The notes under the pieces were generated by a model that was not told the DNA's origin, did not search any database, and was given only the letters and a program-made list of their open reading frames with translations. A stretch of DNA of 16,199 bases. It comes from Carnobacterium_A sp049673005. Lineage in GTDB: Bacteria > Bacillota > Bacilli > Lactobacillales > Carnobacteriaceae. Positions 1 to 6,797 of this stretch are shown in pieces. Every line of letters starts with the position of its first letter. Within the stretch, counting starts at the first letter, position 1. The stretch lies in assembly GCF_049673005.1 (NCBI RefSeq), contig NZ_JBATXB010000102.1, positions 1 through 16,199 of the forward strand, in the 5' to 3' direction. The translations under genes and the position numbers were made by a program.

Positions 1-317
1 ACAACAGTGTCAAACTTATTATTGGCTAATGTTTGTAAATTCATTACATAATCGGAGGCTGATTCTGCTTGAATATAATCATATCCTTGAACACCCTTTG
101 ATAAACTATTTTTTTCTCCCCATAATTTTAAACCTTCCCAGGCTCCTTGGTTAAACGATTTATCATCAATCCCACTAAAATCAGCGGCTAATCCAATAGT
201 TGTATTCTTATTTCCATCAGTTTTTTCTTTTGCAGAGCTTTCAGCTCCACATGCTCCTAAAATTATACCTATACTGACTCCAGCTGTAATAAGACTTAAT
301 GAGTGAATTTTTTTCAA
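1..317 (-). CDS. BMP-family (PnrA/BmpA-like) nucleoside-binding lipoprotein, 5' part only
   Basis: The gene runs off the left edge, so only about 105 N-terminal residues are visible. It starts at TTG (317-315) with a GGAGG site 10 nt upstream (328-332). The product begins with a basic Lys-Lys, a hydrophobic stretch and a lipobox LGAC with Cys at residue 23, so it is an exported lipoprotein. After a polar linker comes IGLAADFSGIDDKSFNQ (41-57) followed by GAW, the hallmark start of the basic-membrane-protein family (Med/TmpC/PnrA), substrate-binding components of nucleoside ABC importers. The divergent neighbour is a purine permease, which fits a nucleoside or purine salvage role. The partner ATPase and permeases would lie to the left, outside the window. 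Substrate is inferred from the family only. Confidence 0.88.
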   Translation of the reverse strand, partial: MKKIHSLSLITAGVSIGIILGACGAESSAKEKTDGNKNTTIGLAADFSGIDDKSFNQGAWEGLKLWGEKNSLSKGVQGYDYIQAESASDYVMNLQTLANNKFDTV

Positions 318-366
318 TTTGATGAATCCTCCATTTTTTTATTTTTTTTAATGTCTTAACAATTTA

Positions 367-395
367 ATCCTATCATTTAAGATAGACTGTGTAAA
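367..395 (-). promoter_or_regulatory. Promoter of the BMP lipoprotein gene
   Basis: On the minus strand a TTTACA -35 (390-395) and TAGGAT -10 (367-372) are separated by 17 nt. They lie 50 nt upstream of the TTG start, with transcription expected to begin near 360. Confidence 0.6.
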
Positions 396-423
396 TAAAA
401 ATACGACAAATGAAACAAAAAGA

Positions 424-441
424 ATGATAATCGTTCGTGTT
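424..441 (-). promoter_or_regulatory. PurBox-like CGAAC element (tentative)
   Basis: On the minus strand the sequence AAACACGAACGATTAT carries the CGAAC core of the PurR box with A/T-rich flanks. It deviates from the lactococcal consensus AWWWCCGAACWWT at three positions. Its centre is about 75 nt upstream of the predicted lipoprotein transcription start, close to the spacing at which lactococcal PurR activates. The same bases also form an imperfect GAAYGAT-N-ATCRTTC dyad, so another regulator is possible. Confidence 0.3.
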
Positions 442-527
442 TAAACTTTTTATTTTATGAATTAATCCGTTTTCATTTATTTATTCATTTTTTTATTAAA
501 AACAACAAAAGAATAATCATTTTTTGA

Positions 528-556
528 TTGCAATCGGTTTTCAAAAGAATTATGAT
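528..556 (+). promoter_or_regulatory. Promoter of the purine permease gene
   Basis: TTGCAA (528-533) and TATGAT (551-556) are separated by exactly 17 nt. The promoter lies inside the upstream part of the open frame, which argues that translation begins at 596 and not at the earlier TTG at 524. No purine riboswitch signature is visible in this leader. Confidence 0.65.
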
Positions 557-582
557 GGTAAATGGCGTCATTTTTTAATTAT

Positions 583-588
583 AGGAGG
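583..588 (+). promoter_or_regulatory. Ribosome-binding site deciding the permease start
   Basis: AGGAGG sits 7 nt before TTG 596-598. The in-frame TTG at 524 has no comparable site and falls upstream of the promoter. Confidence 0.8.
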
Positions 589-595
589 AAATAGT

Positions 596-1891
596 TTGAA
601 GAATTTTTTTCAGTTAGAACAAAATAATACAACTGTACAAACAGAGATCCTAGCAGGTTTAACTACCTTTTTAACAATGGCATATATTATTGTCGTTAAT
701 CCTGTAATCTTATCTGCAGCAGGGATTCCTTTTAATCAAATCTTTATGGCAACAATTGTTTCAGCAGTAGTTGGAACGACTTGGATGGCTTTAGCTGCTA
801 ATTATCCAATCGGAATAGCTCCAGGTCTAGGTCTGAATGCCTACTTCGTAACTGTTGTTGCTGGTGGTGTAGACTATAAAACAGCTTTTTCTTCTGTATT
901 TGTAGCGGGAATCATTTTTTTACTGTTATCTTTCACAACATTTAGAGAAAAATTAATAGGTGCAATACCTGAATCATTAAAATCAGCTATTGCAGCAGGA
1001 ATTGGCTTATTTATAGCTTTTGTAGGTTTAAGGCTTTCTCAAGTAGTTGTTGGGAATGAAGAAACCTTAGTAGCTTTAGGAAATTTAAAAGATCCAAGCG
1101 TTTTGCTAACGTTATTTGGAATTATCTTAAGTATTAGTTTAATGATATTAAATGTAAAAGGTGCCTTATTTATTGGAATGGTTGTTATAACAATTATTAG
1201 TTATGCTATGGGAATGATTCAATTTGATGGTATTATTGCAATGCCTGATTTCGGTTCTGATCTAATGATTACAAATCCAATTTCACCTTTTATAGATGTT
1301 GTTTCGAATGGTCTATATGGTGCCGTTATCTCATTTTTATTAATTACTATTTTTGATACTACAGGAACTATGATTGCGGTAACGAAACGGGCTGGATTGA
1401 TGAAAGATGGTAAATTAAAAAATGCAAAACAAGCATTATTATCAGATGCACTTGGTACTACTATAGGAGCTATTTTTGGTACTAGTCCAACAACTGCTTT
1501 TGCAGAGTCTGGTACAGGTGTTGCTGCAGGAGGACGTACAGGTTTAACTGCTTTAACCATTGCTGTGATGTTTGCTCTATCTAGTTTCTTTTATCCTTTA
1601 TTCAGTGTCATTTCTAGTGTCCCCGCGATTACTTCACCAGCCTTAGTTATTGTTGGTGCTATTATGATGGCCAGTACAGCCGAAATAAACTGGTTTGATT
1701 TATCTGAGGCATTTCCAGCTTTTATTGTTATTTTAACTATGCCTTTAACAGGAAGTATTGCAACTGGTTTAGCGTTAGGGTTTATAAGCTATCCTATTAC
1801 AAAGTTTTTTAGCGGACAAGCAAAAAGCGTCCATCCTTTTGTATATATTTTTGCTGTGCTTTTCGTTATACAATTATTCTTTTTAAACTAA
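596..1891 (+). CDS. pbuG: PbuG/AzgA-type hypoxanthine/guanine (NCS2-like) permease
   Basis: The product is a 431-residue polytopic membrane protein, close to the about 440 residues of B. subtilis PbuG. It should import purine bases by proton symport across the cytoplasmic membrane. The TTG start at 596 gives the family-typical N-terminus (ILAGLTTFLTMAYIIVVNP at 18-36). Signatures seen are APGLGLNAYF (75-84), the conserved GTSPTTAFAES stretch (about 295-305) with Glu304, and GVAAGGRTGLTAL straight after it, plus alternating hydrophobic segments to the C-terminus. It is transcribed alone, diverging from a nucleoside-binding lipoprotein gene, and ends at a strong terminator. The exact base specificity (hypoxanthine, guanine or adenine) cannot be read from the sequence. 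Confidence 0.9.
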   Translation: MKNFFQLEQNNTTVQTEILAGLTTFLTMAYIIVVNPVILSAAGIPFNQIFMATIVSAVVGTTWMALAANYPIGIAPGLGLNAYFVTVVAGGVDYKTAFSSVFVAGIIFLLLSFTTFREKLIGAIPESLKSAIAAGIGLFIAFVGLRLSQVVVGNEETLVALGNLKDPSVLLTLFGIILSISLMILNVKGALFIGMVVITIISYAMGMIQFDGIIAMPDFGSDLMITNPISPFIDVVSNGLYGAVISFLLITIFDTTGTMIAVTKRAGLMKDGKLKNAKQALLSDALGTTIGAIFGTSPTTAFAESGTGVAAGGRTGLTALTIAVMFALSSFFYPLFSVISSVPAITSPALVIVGAIMMASTAEINWFDLSEAFPAFIVILTMPLTGSIATGLALGFISYPITKFFSGQAKSVHPFVYIFAVLFVIQLFFLN

Positions 1892-1892
1892 A

Positions 1893-1940
1893 AAAATCCT
1901 TATCCACTCTATTACTGAGCTGGATAAGGATTTTAATTTT
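1893..1940. terminator. Bidirectional terminator between permease and cstR-like gene
   Basis: A 14-bp perfect stem pairs AAAATCCTTATCCA (1893-1906) with TGGATAAGGATTTT (1921-1934), with a possible extra CTC/GAG pairing in the 14-nt loop. U-runs on both strands suit both converging genes. Confidence 0.9.
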
Positions 1941-2206
1941 TATCTACTTTTAACTAATAAATTAATTGCTTCTTGAATATTTTCTTCATGATTAGAACTA
2001 GTATCGGCAACACATAATACTAAATTTTCAGCAACAATAATGCCCATTGCGCGGTCGATACTGGTACGTATAGCAGATAATTGAGTGACAATATTTTCAC
2101 ATTCTTGTCCTTCTTCCATCATTTTTAAAACACCTCTCATTTGACCTTCAGATCTTTTTATTCGATTAATTACTTTTATATTCGGTTTATATTTATTATT
2201 TCCCAC
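1940..2206 (-). CDS. CsoR/FrmR-family repressor, CstR-like (persulfide sensor type)
   Basis: An 88-residue all-helical DUF156 repressor. It starts at GTG (2206) with an AAGGAG site 8 nt upstream. INRIKRSEGQMRGV (13-26) is the family DNA-contact helix. Copper-sensing CsoR uses a Cys-His-Cys triad; here Cys36 and Cys65 are kept but the His position is Asn61 (context GIIVAENLVLCV). The block MEEGQEC, MGIIVAEN and the NLLVKS tail closely resemble staphylococcal CstR, which senses sulfane sulfur through two cysteines. I infer a persulfide or sulfane-sulfur responsive repressor, not a copper sensor. It follows yidD by 25 nt and appears co-transcribed with it. No sulfide-detoxifying genes (rhodanese, sqr, CoA-persulfide reductase, tauE) are in the window. 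The family is sure; the ligand is inferred. Confidence 0.85.
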   Translation of the reverse strand: MGNNKYKPNIKVINRIKRSEGQMRGVLKMMEEGQECENIVTQLSAIRTSIDRAMGIIVAENLVLCVADTSSNHEENIQEAINLLVKSR

Positions 2207-2231
2207 TAAAAAAACTCCTTCATAATATATT

Positions 2232-2486
2232 TTAATTTGTTTTCTTACTTGGTTGATTCCTCTTTAATGTGAATTTAGTTGGCACAGGATCGTAACCACC
2301 ACGAACGAATGGATGGCATCTTAATATTCTAGCAGTACCCATTGCTGTTCCTTTTAACGAGCCATGCTGTTCAATTGCTCCAATTGCATAACTTGAGCAG
2401 GTTGGGTAATAGCGACAAGTTGGCGGAAATAGTGGAGAAATACCTTTTTGATAGCCTTTAATAGTTTTAATAAGAATTTTTTTCAT
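2232..2486 (-). CDS. yidD: YidD-family membrane protein insertion efficiency factor
   Basis: An 84-residue protein of the YidD (DUF37) family, thought to be membrane-associated and to assist YidC-dependent insertion of inner-membrane proteins. An amphipathic, Lys-rich N-terminus (MKKILIKTIKGYQKGISPLF) is followed by the conserved core PPTCRYYPTCSSYA with two of the family cysteines, then ILRCHPFVRGGYDPVP with the third. Length is normal for the family. The ATG start at 2486 has only a modest AAGGCGAG ribosome site. It is the first gene of a two-gene unit with the CstR-like repressor, driven by a clear promoter just upstream. In many bacteria yidD sits beside rnpA and yidC; here it is elsewhere. 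Confidence 0.93.
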   Translation of the reverse strand: MKKILIKTIKGYQKGISPLFPPTCRYYPTCSSYAIGAIEQHGSLKGTAMGTARILRCHPFVRGGYDPVPTKFTLKRNQPSKKTN

Positions 2487-2513
2487 GTTTTTTCACTCGC
2501 CTTCGTACTTATT

Positions 2514-2542
2514 ATTATACCCACACCCGTATATTTTGTAAA
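2514..2542 (-). promoter_or_regulatory. Promoter of yidD-cstR with embedded G-tract operator-like motif
   Basis: Minus strand TTTACA (2537-2542) and TATAAT (2514-2519) are separated by 17 nt, a near-consensus sigma-A promoter. The spacer and -10 edge contain ATACGGGTGTGGGTAT (2518-2533), ATAC/GTAT arms around two G-tracts. This resembles operators used by CsoR-superfamily repressors and fits autoregulation by the second gene of the unit. Confidence 0.72.
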
Positions 2543-2583
2543 GCTTTATACTTAGATCCAGACTATTATTCATACTAATTAGC

Positions 2584-2620
2584 GAACGATTAATTTAAAC
2601 CCTATGAAGTATAATCGTTC
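2584..2620 (-). terminator. Hairpin at the end of the ABC exporter operon (weak terminator or other element)
   Basis: GAACGATTA (2584-2592) pairs perfectly with TAATCGTTC (2612-2620) across a 19-nt loop; the right arm overlaps the exporter stop codon. No U-run follows on the minus strand, so this is not a standard intrinsic terminator. Confidence 0.4.
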
Positions 2621-4355
2621 ATTCTTCAGATTGAGTTTGGTACATATTAGCATAAAATCCATTTAATTTTAATAACGTTTCATGAGTTCCTCTTTCCACT
2701 ATCTCACCTTTCTCCAAAACCAAAATTTGGTCTGCATATCTTATCGTAGATAATCTATGTGCGATAATAAACGTTGTTCTTCCTTCTTTTACAACATTCA
2801 TTGCCTTTTGAATTAATGCTTCGGTCTCCGTATCAATATTAGATGTGGCTTCATCTAATATTAGTATTCCAGGATTAAATGCTAAAGCACGAGCAAAAGA
2901 AATTAGCTGTTTTTGTCCAGAAGATAAAGTACTTCCTTTATCTGTTACAGGTTGATCAATTCCTAGTGGCATGTCAGTTAAAATTACATCTCCACCAATC
3001 GTTTTAATTGCTTCTTTAACTCTTTCACGAGAAATTGTTGAATCATTTAATGTAATGTTTGATGCAATGGTCCCTTTAAATAAATAAGGATCCTGCAATA
3101 CAATTCCCATTTGTTTTCTTAAATTTTTTCTGGAGATAGATATTGTTGGATTATCATCTAAATAAATAGTTCCTTTGTCAGGATCATAGAACCTAAAAAG
3201 TAAATTTATTATGGAACTTTTCCCTGATCCTGTGTGTCCTATTAAAGCTGTTGTTTCACCTTTTTTTGCTTTAAAGTTAATATCTTTTAATACATATTCA
3301 CCTTTTTCATAAGAAAAGTACACCTTCTCAAAGACTATTTCATTTTCTAATGCTTTATAAGTTTGGCTATTTTCTAGCTCAACGGGTAAATCTATAATAT
3401 CAAAAATACGTTCTGCTGAAGCTAAGGCAGTTTGAAGATAAGACCATTGAGAAACGATTCCTTGAATTGGTTGAAATAAACGAGTGGTATAATCAATAAA
3501 AACATATAAAACGCCAACCGTTATCAGAAGATTCCCATTTATATATCCTTTTCCAAAATATAAAATTAGTACAAGTAGAGAAAAGTTTTTTATAACTTCA
3601 ACAAAACTATAAGAGGCAATTGAATCTAATAAAACAAATTTTTGACTGTAATCAAACCATTTTTTATTTGTCTCTTCAAATTCTTTTTCGACCAACTCTT
3701 CTTGTTGAAAAGCTTGTATAATTGTCATACCTTGGACTGTTTCATTTAGTTTTCCATTTATTTCTCCGATTAACTGGCGTATTTTTTTATTAAAAGGTGC
3801 TGCATATTTTTGATAAATAATTGCCCAAAAAGAAAATATAGGAACTAGCATAAATGTAAGTAAAGCATAAAATTTATTTAACTGGAATAAAGCGATATAT
3901 ATACCAACTAAATAACTAAAATTTGTTAACATTTGTCCAACGGATATCACATAAAAGATACGAAGTTGCTCCGTATCATTTGTTATACGAGAAACAATTG
4001 TTCCAGAAGCAACCGTATCGAAATAACGGACTGGTAATTTTTGTACATGACTGTATAATTCATTTCTCATTATTTTTATAACAGTATTAGCACCTACTGT
4101 TAACAATAAAAAACTAAAGTAACGGAAAATTGCTGTTAAAAAAGCTAGTACTAGGAAAATACCTAAGAATAACACTAATTTGTTGGCCTTGAGCACAGAT
4201 TCACTAGAGGGTGCTATAATGTCATCAATCACATATCGAATCACTAGTGGACCGCTTAAATCAGTTATTACAGCTAAAATTAATAAAGTAAGACCTACAA
4301 AAAAATAACTTTTTTTCTTCAATGAGTAAGACCATAGTATTTTCAAAGTCTTCAT
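2619..4355 (-). CDS. Heterodimeric ABC exporter subunit, BmrD/YheH-like (catalytic Glu half)
   Basis: A 578-residue half-transporter: an N-terminal membrane domain with about six helices (residues 1 to about 320) fused to an ATPase domain. Motifs are Walker A GHTGSGKS (373-380), Q-loop Gln421, signature LSSGQ (477-481), Walker B ILILDE with catalytic Glu502, and H-loop His533. The signature deviates from LSGGQ, while its partner has Asp where the catalytic Glu should be. Together these give one active and one degenerate ATP site, the known arrangement of BmrCD, LmrCD and TM287/288. The expected role is export of drugs or other amphiphiles from the cytoplasmic membrane. Its ATG is 5 nt after the partner's stop and its AAGGAGGAG site lies inside the partner's end, so translation is probably coupled. 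Natural substrate unknown. Confidence 0.92.
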   Translation of the reverse strand: MKTLKILWSYSLKKKSYFFVGLTLLILAVITDLSGPLVIRYVIDDIIAPSSESVLKANKLVLFLGIFLVLAFLTAIFRYFSFLLLTVGANTVIKIMRNELYSHVQKLPVRYFDTVASGTIVSRITNDTEQLRIFYVISVGQMLTNFSYLVGIYIALFQLNKFYALLTFMLVPIFSFWAIIYQKYAAPFNKKIRQLIGEINGKLNETVQGMTIIQAFQQEELVEKEFEETNKKWFDYSQKFVLLDSIASYSFVEVIKNFSLLVLILYFGKGYINGNLLITVGVLYVFIDYTTRLFQPIQGIVSQWSYLQTALASAERIFDIIDLPVELENSQTYKALENEIVFEKVYFSYEKGEYVLKDINFKAKKGETTALIGHTGSGKSSIINLLFRFYDPDKGTIYLDDNPTISISRKNLRKQMGIVLQDPYLFKGTIASNITLNDSTISRERVKEAIKTIGGDVILTDMPLGIDQPVTDKGSTLSSGQKQLISFARALAFNPGILILDEATSNIDTETEALIQKAMNVVKEGRTTFIIAHRLSTIRYADQILVLEKGEIVERGTHETLLKLNGFYANMYQTQSEE

Positions 4356-4360
4356 AACAT

Positions 4361-6097
4361 TTACTCCTCCTTTTTCAATTGCTGACGAATAAATTGTTTT
4401 TCATACCAGCCTTTTTTAACCATTAATTCTTCATGGGTTCCTCTTTCGACAATCATGCCTTTATCCATCACAATAATTTGTTGCGCATGATAGACAGAGG
4501 ATAATCGATGAGTAATAATAATGGTCGTTTTATTCCCTCTATTTTCTTTTAAATTATTAATAATTATTTTTTCTGTTTGTGCATCAACTGCTGATAAAGA
4601 ATCATCTAAGATTAAAATTGAAGGATTTTTTATTAACGCTCTAGCGATAGATAGTCTTTGTTTTTGTCCACCTGAAAGAGAAATTCCTTTCTCTCCAATT
4701 TGGGTATCTAATCCATTGGGCATCTTTTTTAAATCTCTATCAAAATTAGCTAGATGTAGTGCTTCTTTAATATCCCTTTCAGATGCATTCTTTTTTCCAA
4801 AAGAAATGTTGTTACGAATCGTACCAGAAAACAAGATATGCTCTTGAGGGACATATCCATATTTTGAATTTAATTGTTCTTTCACTACTGTATCAATTGA
4901 TATTCCATTTATAGTAATCCTCCCAGTACCATTTGGATACTCTTTTAATAACTGACGAATAAGGGTTGTTTTCCCACTTCCTGTTTTACCAACTATACCG
5001 AAAGTCGTCCCTTTTGGTATTTCTAAATTTATTTGCTTTAAATTAGATTGATTTGAATTTGGATAGCTAAAAGTAACTTGTTCATATTTTATCGTCCCGT
5101 TTTTTAAAATAGCTCTTTTTTCAGAATTCCCCATCTGATCATCTGCATTTAAAACTTCCATCACGCGATCCATAGACGCATTCCCTTGTTGGAGTAAATT
5201 GATTAATTCACCGATTGATTGTATCGGCCATACTAACATGCTGAGATAAACTTGAAAGGTAACTAGTTGCCCAATAGTTATTTCATTTTTAGAAACTAAT
5301 AGTGCTCCTAAACTAAAAGCGAGTACATAACTTATTCCTAATGTAATTTTTATTAGTGGTTGAAAAGCAGAATTTATTTTTGCAACAGAAATATTTTTTT
5401 TTAAAACTTTATTCGTTTTCCTCTCAAACTGTAGGGACATATCATCCTGCCTACCATAAGCTCTTATAATCCTTATACCTTCTACGGCCTCTAAGACTTC
5501 ATCATTAATTTCTGCAAAAGCATCCTGAGATTCTTTATATCGAATATGTACTTTATCTCCTAGTTTTTTTAATAAATACCCTAAGATAGGAAGAGGTAAA
5601 ATACAGACTAAAGTTAACTTCCAAGATACAGTTAAAAACATAGTTAAAAGAATAACACCGAAAAACGCTGTAGAATCCATCGCAATCATAATCCCATAAC
5701 CAGCCATTTCAGAAATAGCATCTAAATCATTCGTTGCACGTGCCATAAGGTCTCCTGTTCTAAACTTCCGATAAAATACAGAACGCATTTTCAAAAAATG
5801 ATTCATCAGCTGTCTACGTAGTTGCCTCGTTAATACATTTTTCCCACCAAAGAGTTGATAACCCCAAAATATTTCGATCCCATAAGAAATAATAATAGAA
5901 AAAATAAACAAAATCAGTTGCTTAATGAATATAGTATCTGTTAGTTCGTTCAAATAAATCCCATCAATAACCTGTCCAATAATAAATGGAGGAATCAGAA
6001 CAAGCCCATTCCCGATTAGCATAGCAAATATTGCCCATCCATATCTTTTTTTATGTTCTAAAAAGAAAGGTGTTAACTTTTTAAATAAAAGGAACAT
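4361..6097 (-). CDS. Heterodimeric ABC exporter subunit, BmrC/YheI-like (degenerate Walker B half)
   Basis: A 578-residue half-transporter closely resembling B. subtilis YheI (BmrC) along its length, for example QLFGG (81-85), RTGDLMARATNDL (113-125) and GELINLLQQGNASMDRV (296-312). The ATPase domain has Walker A GKTGSGKT (370-377), Q-loop Gln418, a canonical LSGGQ (474-478), Walker B ending Asp498-Asp499 in place of Asp-Glu, and His530. Asp at 499 marks the low-activity site of heterodimeric exporters. This is the first gene of the operon: ATG at 6097 has GAGG 7 nt upstream and a promoter at 6133-6161. I see no convincing BmrB-like leader peptide. Multidrug export is the family role; the actual substrate is not evident. 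Confidence 0.93.
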   Translation of the reverse strand: MFLLFKKLTPFFLEHKKRYGWAIFAMLIGNGLVLIPPFIIGQVIDGIYLNELTDTIFIKQLILFIFSIIISYGIEIFWGYQLFGGKNVLTRQLRRQLMNHFLKMRSVFYRKFRTGDLMARATNDLDAISEMAGYGIMIAMDSTAFFGVILLTMFLTVSWKLTLVCILPLPILGYLLKKLGDKVHIRYKESQDAFAEINDEVLEAVEGIRIIRAYGRQDDMSLQFERKTNKVLKKNISVAKINSAFQPLIKITLGISYVLAFSLGALLVSKNEITIGQLVTFQVYLSMLVWPIQSIGELINLLQQGNASMDRVMEVLNADDQMGNSEKRAILKNGTIKYEQVTFSYPNSNQSNLKQINLEIPKGTTFGIVGKTGSGKTTLIRQLLKEYPNGTGRITINGISIDTVVKEQLNSKYGYVPQEHILFSGTIRNNISFGKKNASERDIKEALHLANFDRDLKKMPNGLDTQIGEKGISLSGGQKQRLSIARALIKNPSILILDDSLSAVDAQTEKIIINNLKENRGNKTTIIITHRLSSVYHAQQIIVMDKGMIVERGTHEELMVKKGWYEKQFIRQQLKKEE

Positions 6098-6132
6098 TAT
6101 AAAACCTCATTTCACTTATTTTAATTCTCCTT

Positions 6133-6161
6133 ATTGTAGCGGTTACAAAAAATAACGGCAA
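6133..6161 (-). promoter_or_regulatory. Promoter of the ABC exporter operon
   Basis: Minus strand TTGCCG (6156-6161) and TACAAT (6133-6138) are separated by 17 nt, 35 nt upstream of the first ATG. Confidence 0.6.
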
Positions 6162-6202
6162 GTCTACTGCTGGTTTTTATCATTCACGTATTTTTGTAGC
6201 AA

Positions 6203-6241
6203 TGAAAAAAACAGCAACCTCTGCAATAAACATAAGGTTGC
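6203..6241 (-). terminator. Terminator of the queG-trmL operon
   Basis: On the minus strand GCAACCT (6241-6235) pairs with AGGTTGC (6220-6214) over a 14-nt loop, followed by a run of seven T. It lies 25 nt after the trmL stop. Confidence 0.75.
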
Positions 6242-6266
6242 CATTTCATTTATTTATATCGTACTT

Positions 6267-6776
6267 CTAATCTAACTTATCGTTTTCATAGTGATGTGTT
6301 AATTCCATATTTTTAAATTTTTGTTGCCGTAAAGCTTCATAAACTAAAATAGCTGCTGTATTTGACAGATTAAGCGATCTGACATGTGTATCGTCCATAG
6401 GAATCCTTAAACATTTTTCTTTATTTTCTCTCATGAATTTTTCTGGCAATCCAGTTGTTTCTTTTCCAAACATAAAATAATAGTTTTCGTCCACATTAGA
6501 GTAATCCGGTTCACTATACGTACGATTACCAAATTTAGTAATCAAGTAGAGATGATCATTCCCAACTATATTTAAAAATGCTGATAGATCAGTGTGATAC
6601 GTAATATTTACATCATTCCAATAATCTAACCCAGCTCTTTTAAGATGCTTATCATCAGTTGAAAAACCTAGTGGTTCGATTAAATGTAACTGGGTATTCG
6701 TGCCTGCGCATGTTCTCGCTATATTTCCTGTATTAGCTGGTATTTGTGGTTCAAATAAAACAATATGATTTGGCAT
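6267..6776 (-). CDS. trmL: tRNA (cytidine(34)/uridine(34)-2'-O)-methyltransferase TrmL
   Basis: A 169-residue single-domain SPOUT methyltransferase, the usual TrmL length. It transfers methyl from SAM to the 2'-hydroxyl of the wobble nucleotide in tRNA-Leu isoacceptors CAA and UAA. Characteristic blocks are PQIPANTGNIARTC (10-23), the SAM-knot segment MFGKETTGLP (102-111) and IPM with VRSLNLSNTAAILVYEALRQ (125-151). The short form lacks the N-terminal extension seen in TrmH-type enzymes, supporting TrmL. ATG 6776 has AGGGGG (6787-6792) 10 nt upstream, lying just after the queG stop; the genes are 21 nt apart and clearly an operon. A tRNA-Leu(CAA) gene, the expected substrate, is in this window at 15867-15950. 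Confidence 0.94.
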   Translation of the reverse strand: MPNHIVLFEPQIPANTGNIARTCAGTNTQLHLIEPLGFSTDDKHLKRAGLDYWNDVNITYHTDLSAFLNIVGNDHLYLITKFGNRTYSEPDYSNVDENYYFMFGKETTGLPEKFMRENKEKCLRIPMDDTHVRSLNLSNTAAILVYEALRQQKFKNMELTHHYENDKLD

Positions 6777-6797
6777 AGTGCGTTTTCCCCCTGAATA

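Noticed and set aside
524..595. N-terminal extension of the purine permease from TTG 524
   Set aside because: A good promoter (528-556) lies within it, the AGGAGG site precedes 596, and the extension is not seen in the family.
318..595. Purine riboswitch ahead of the permease
   Set aside because: The conserved loop and junction sequences of the purine aptamer are absent on both strands.
1219..1560. 113-codon open frame antisense to the permease
   Set aside because: It is a shadow of a strongly conserved transporter gene, with no ribosome site and no recognisable protein.
4521..4847. 108-codon open frame antisense to the ABC exporter ATPase domain
   Set aside because: Antisense of conserved ATPase motifs with no family resemblance.
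6098..6132. Possible BmrB-like leader peptide before the ABC exporter
   Set aside because: Only two- to nine-codon frames are available (for example ATG at 6111), with the AAGGAG site too far away, and no attenuator hairpin follows.
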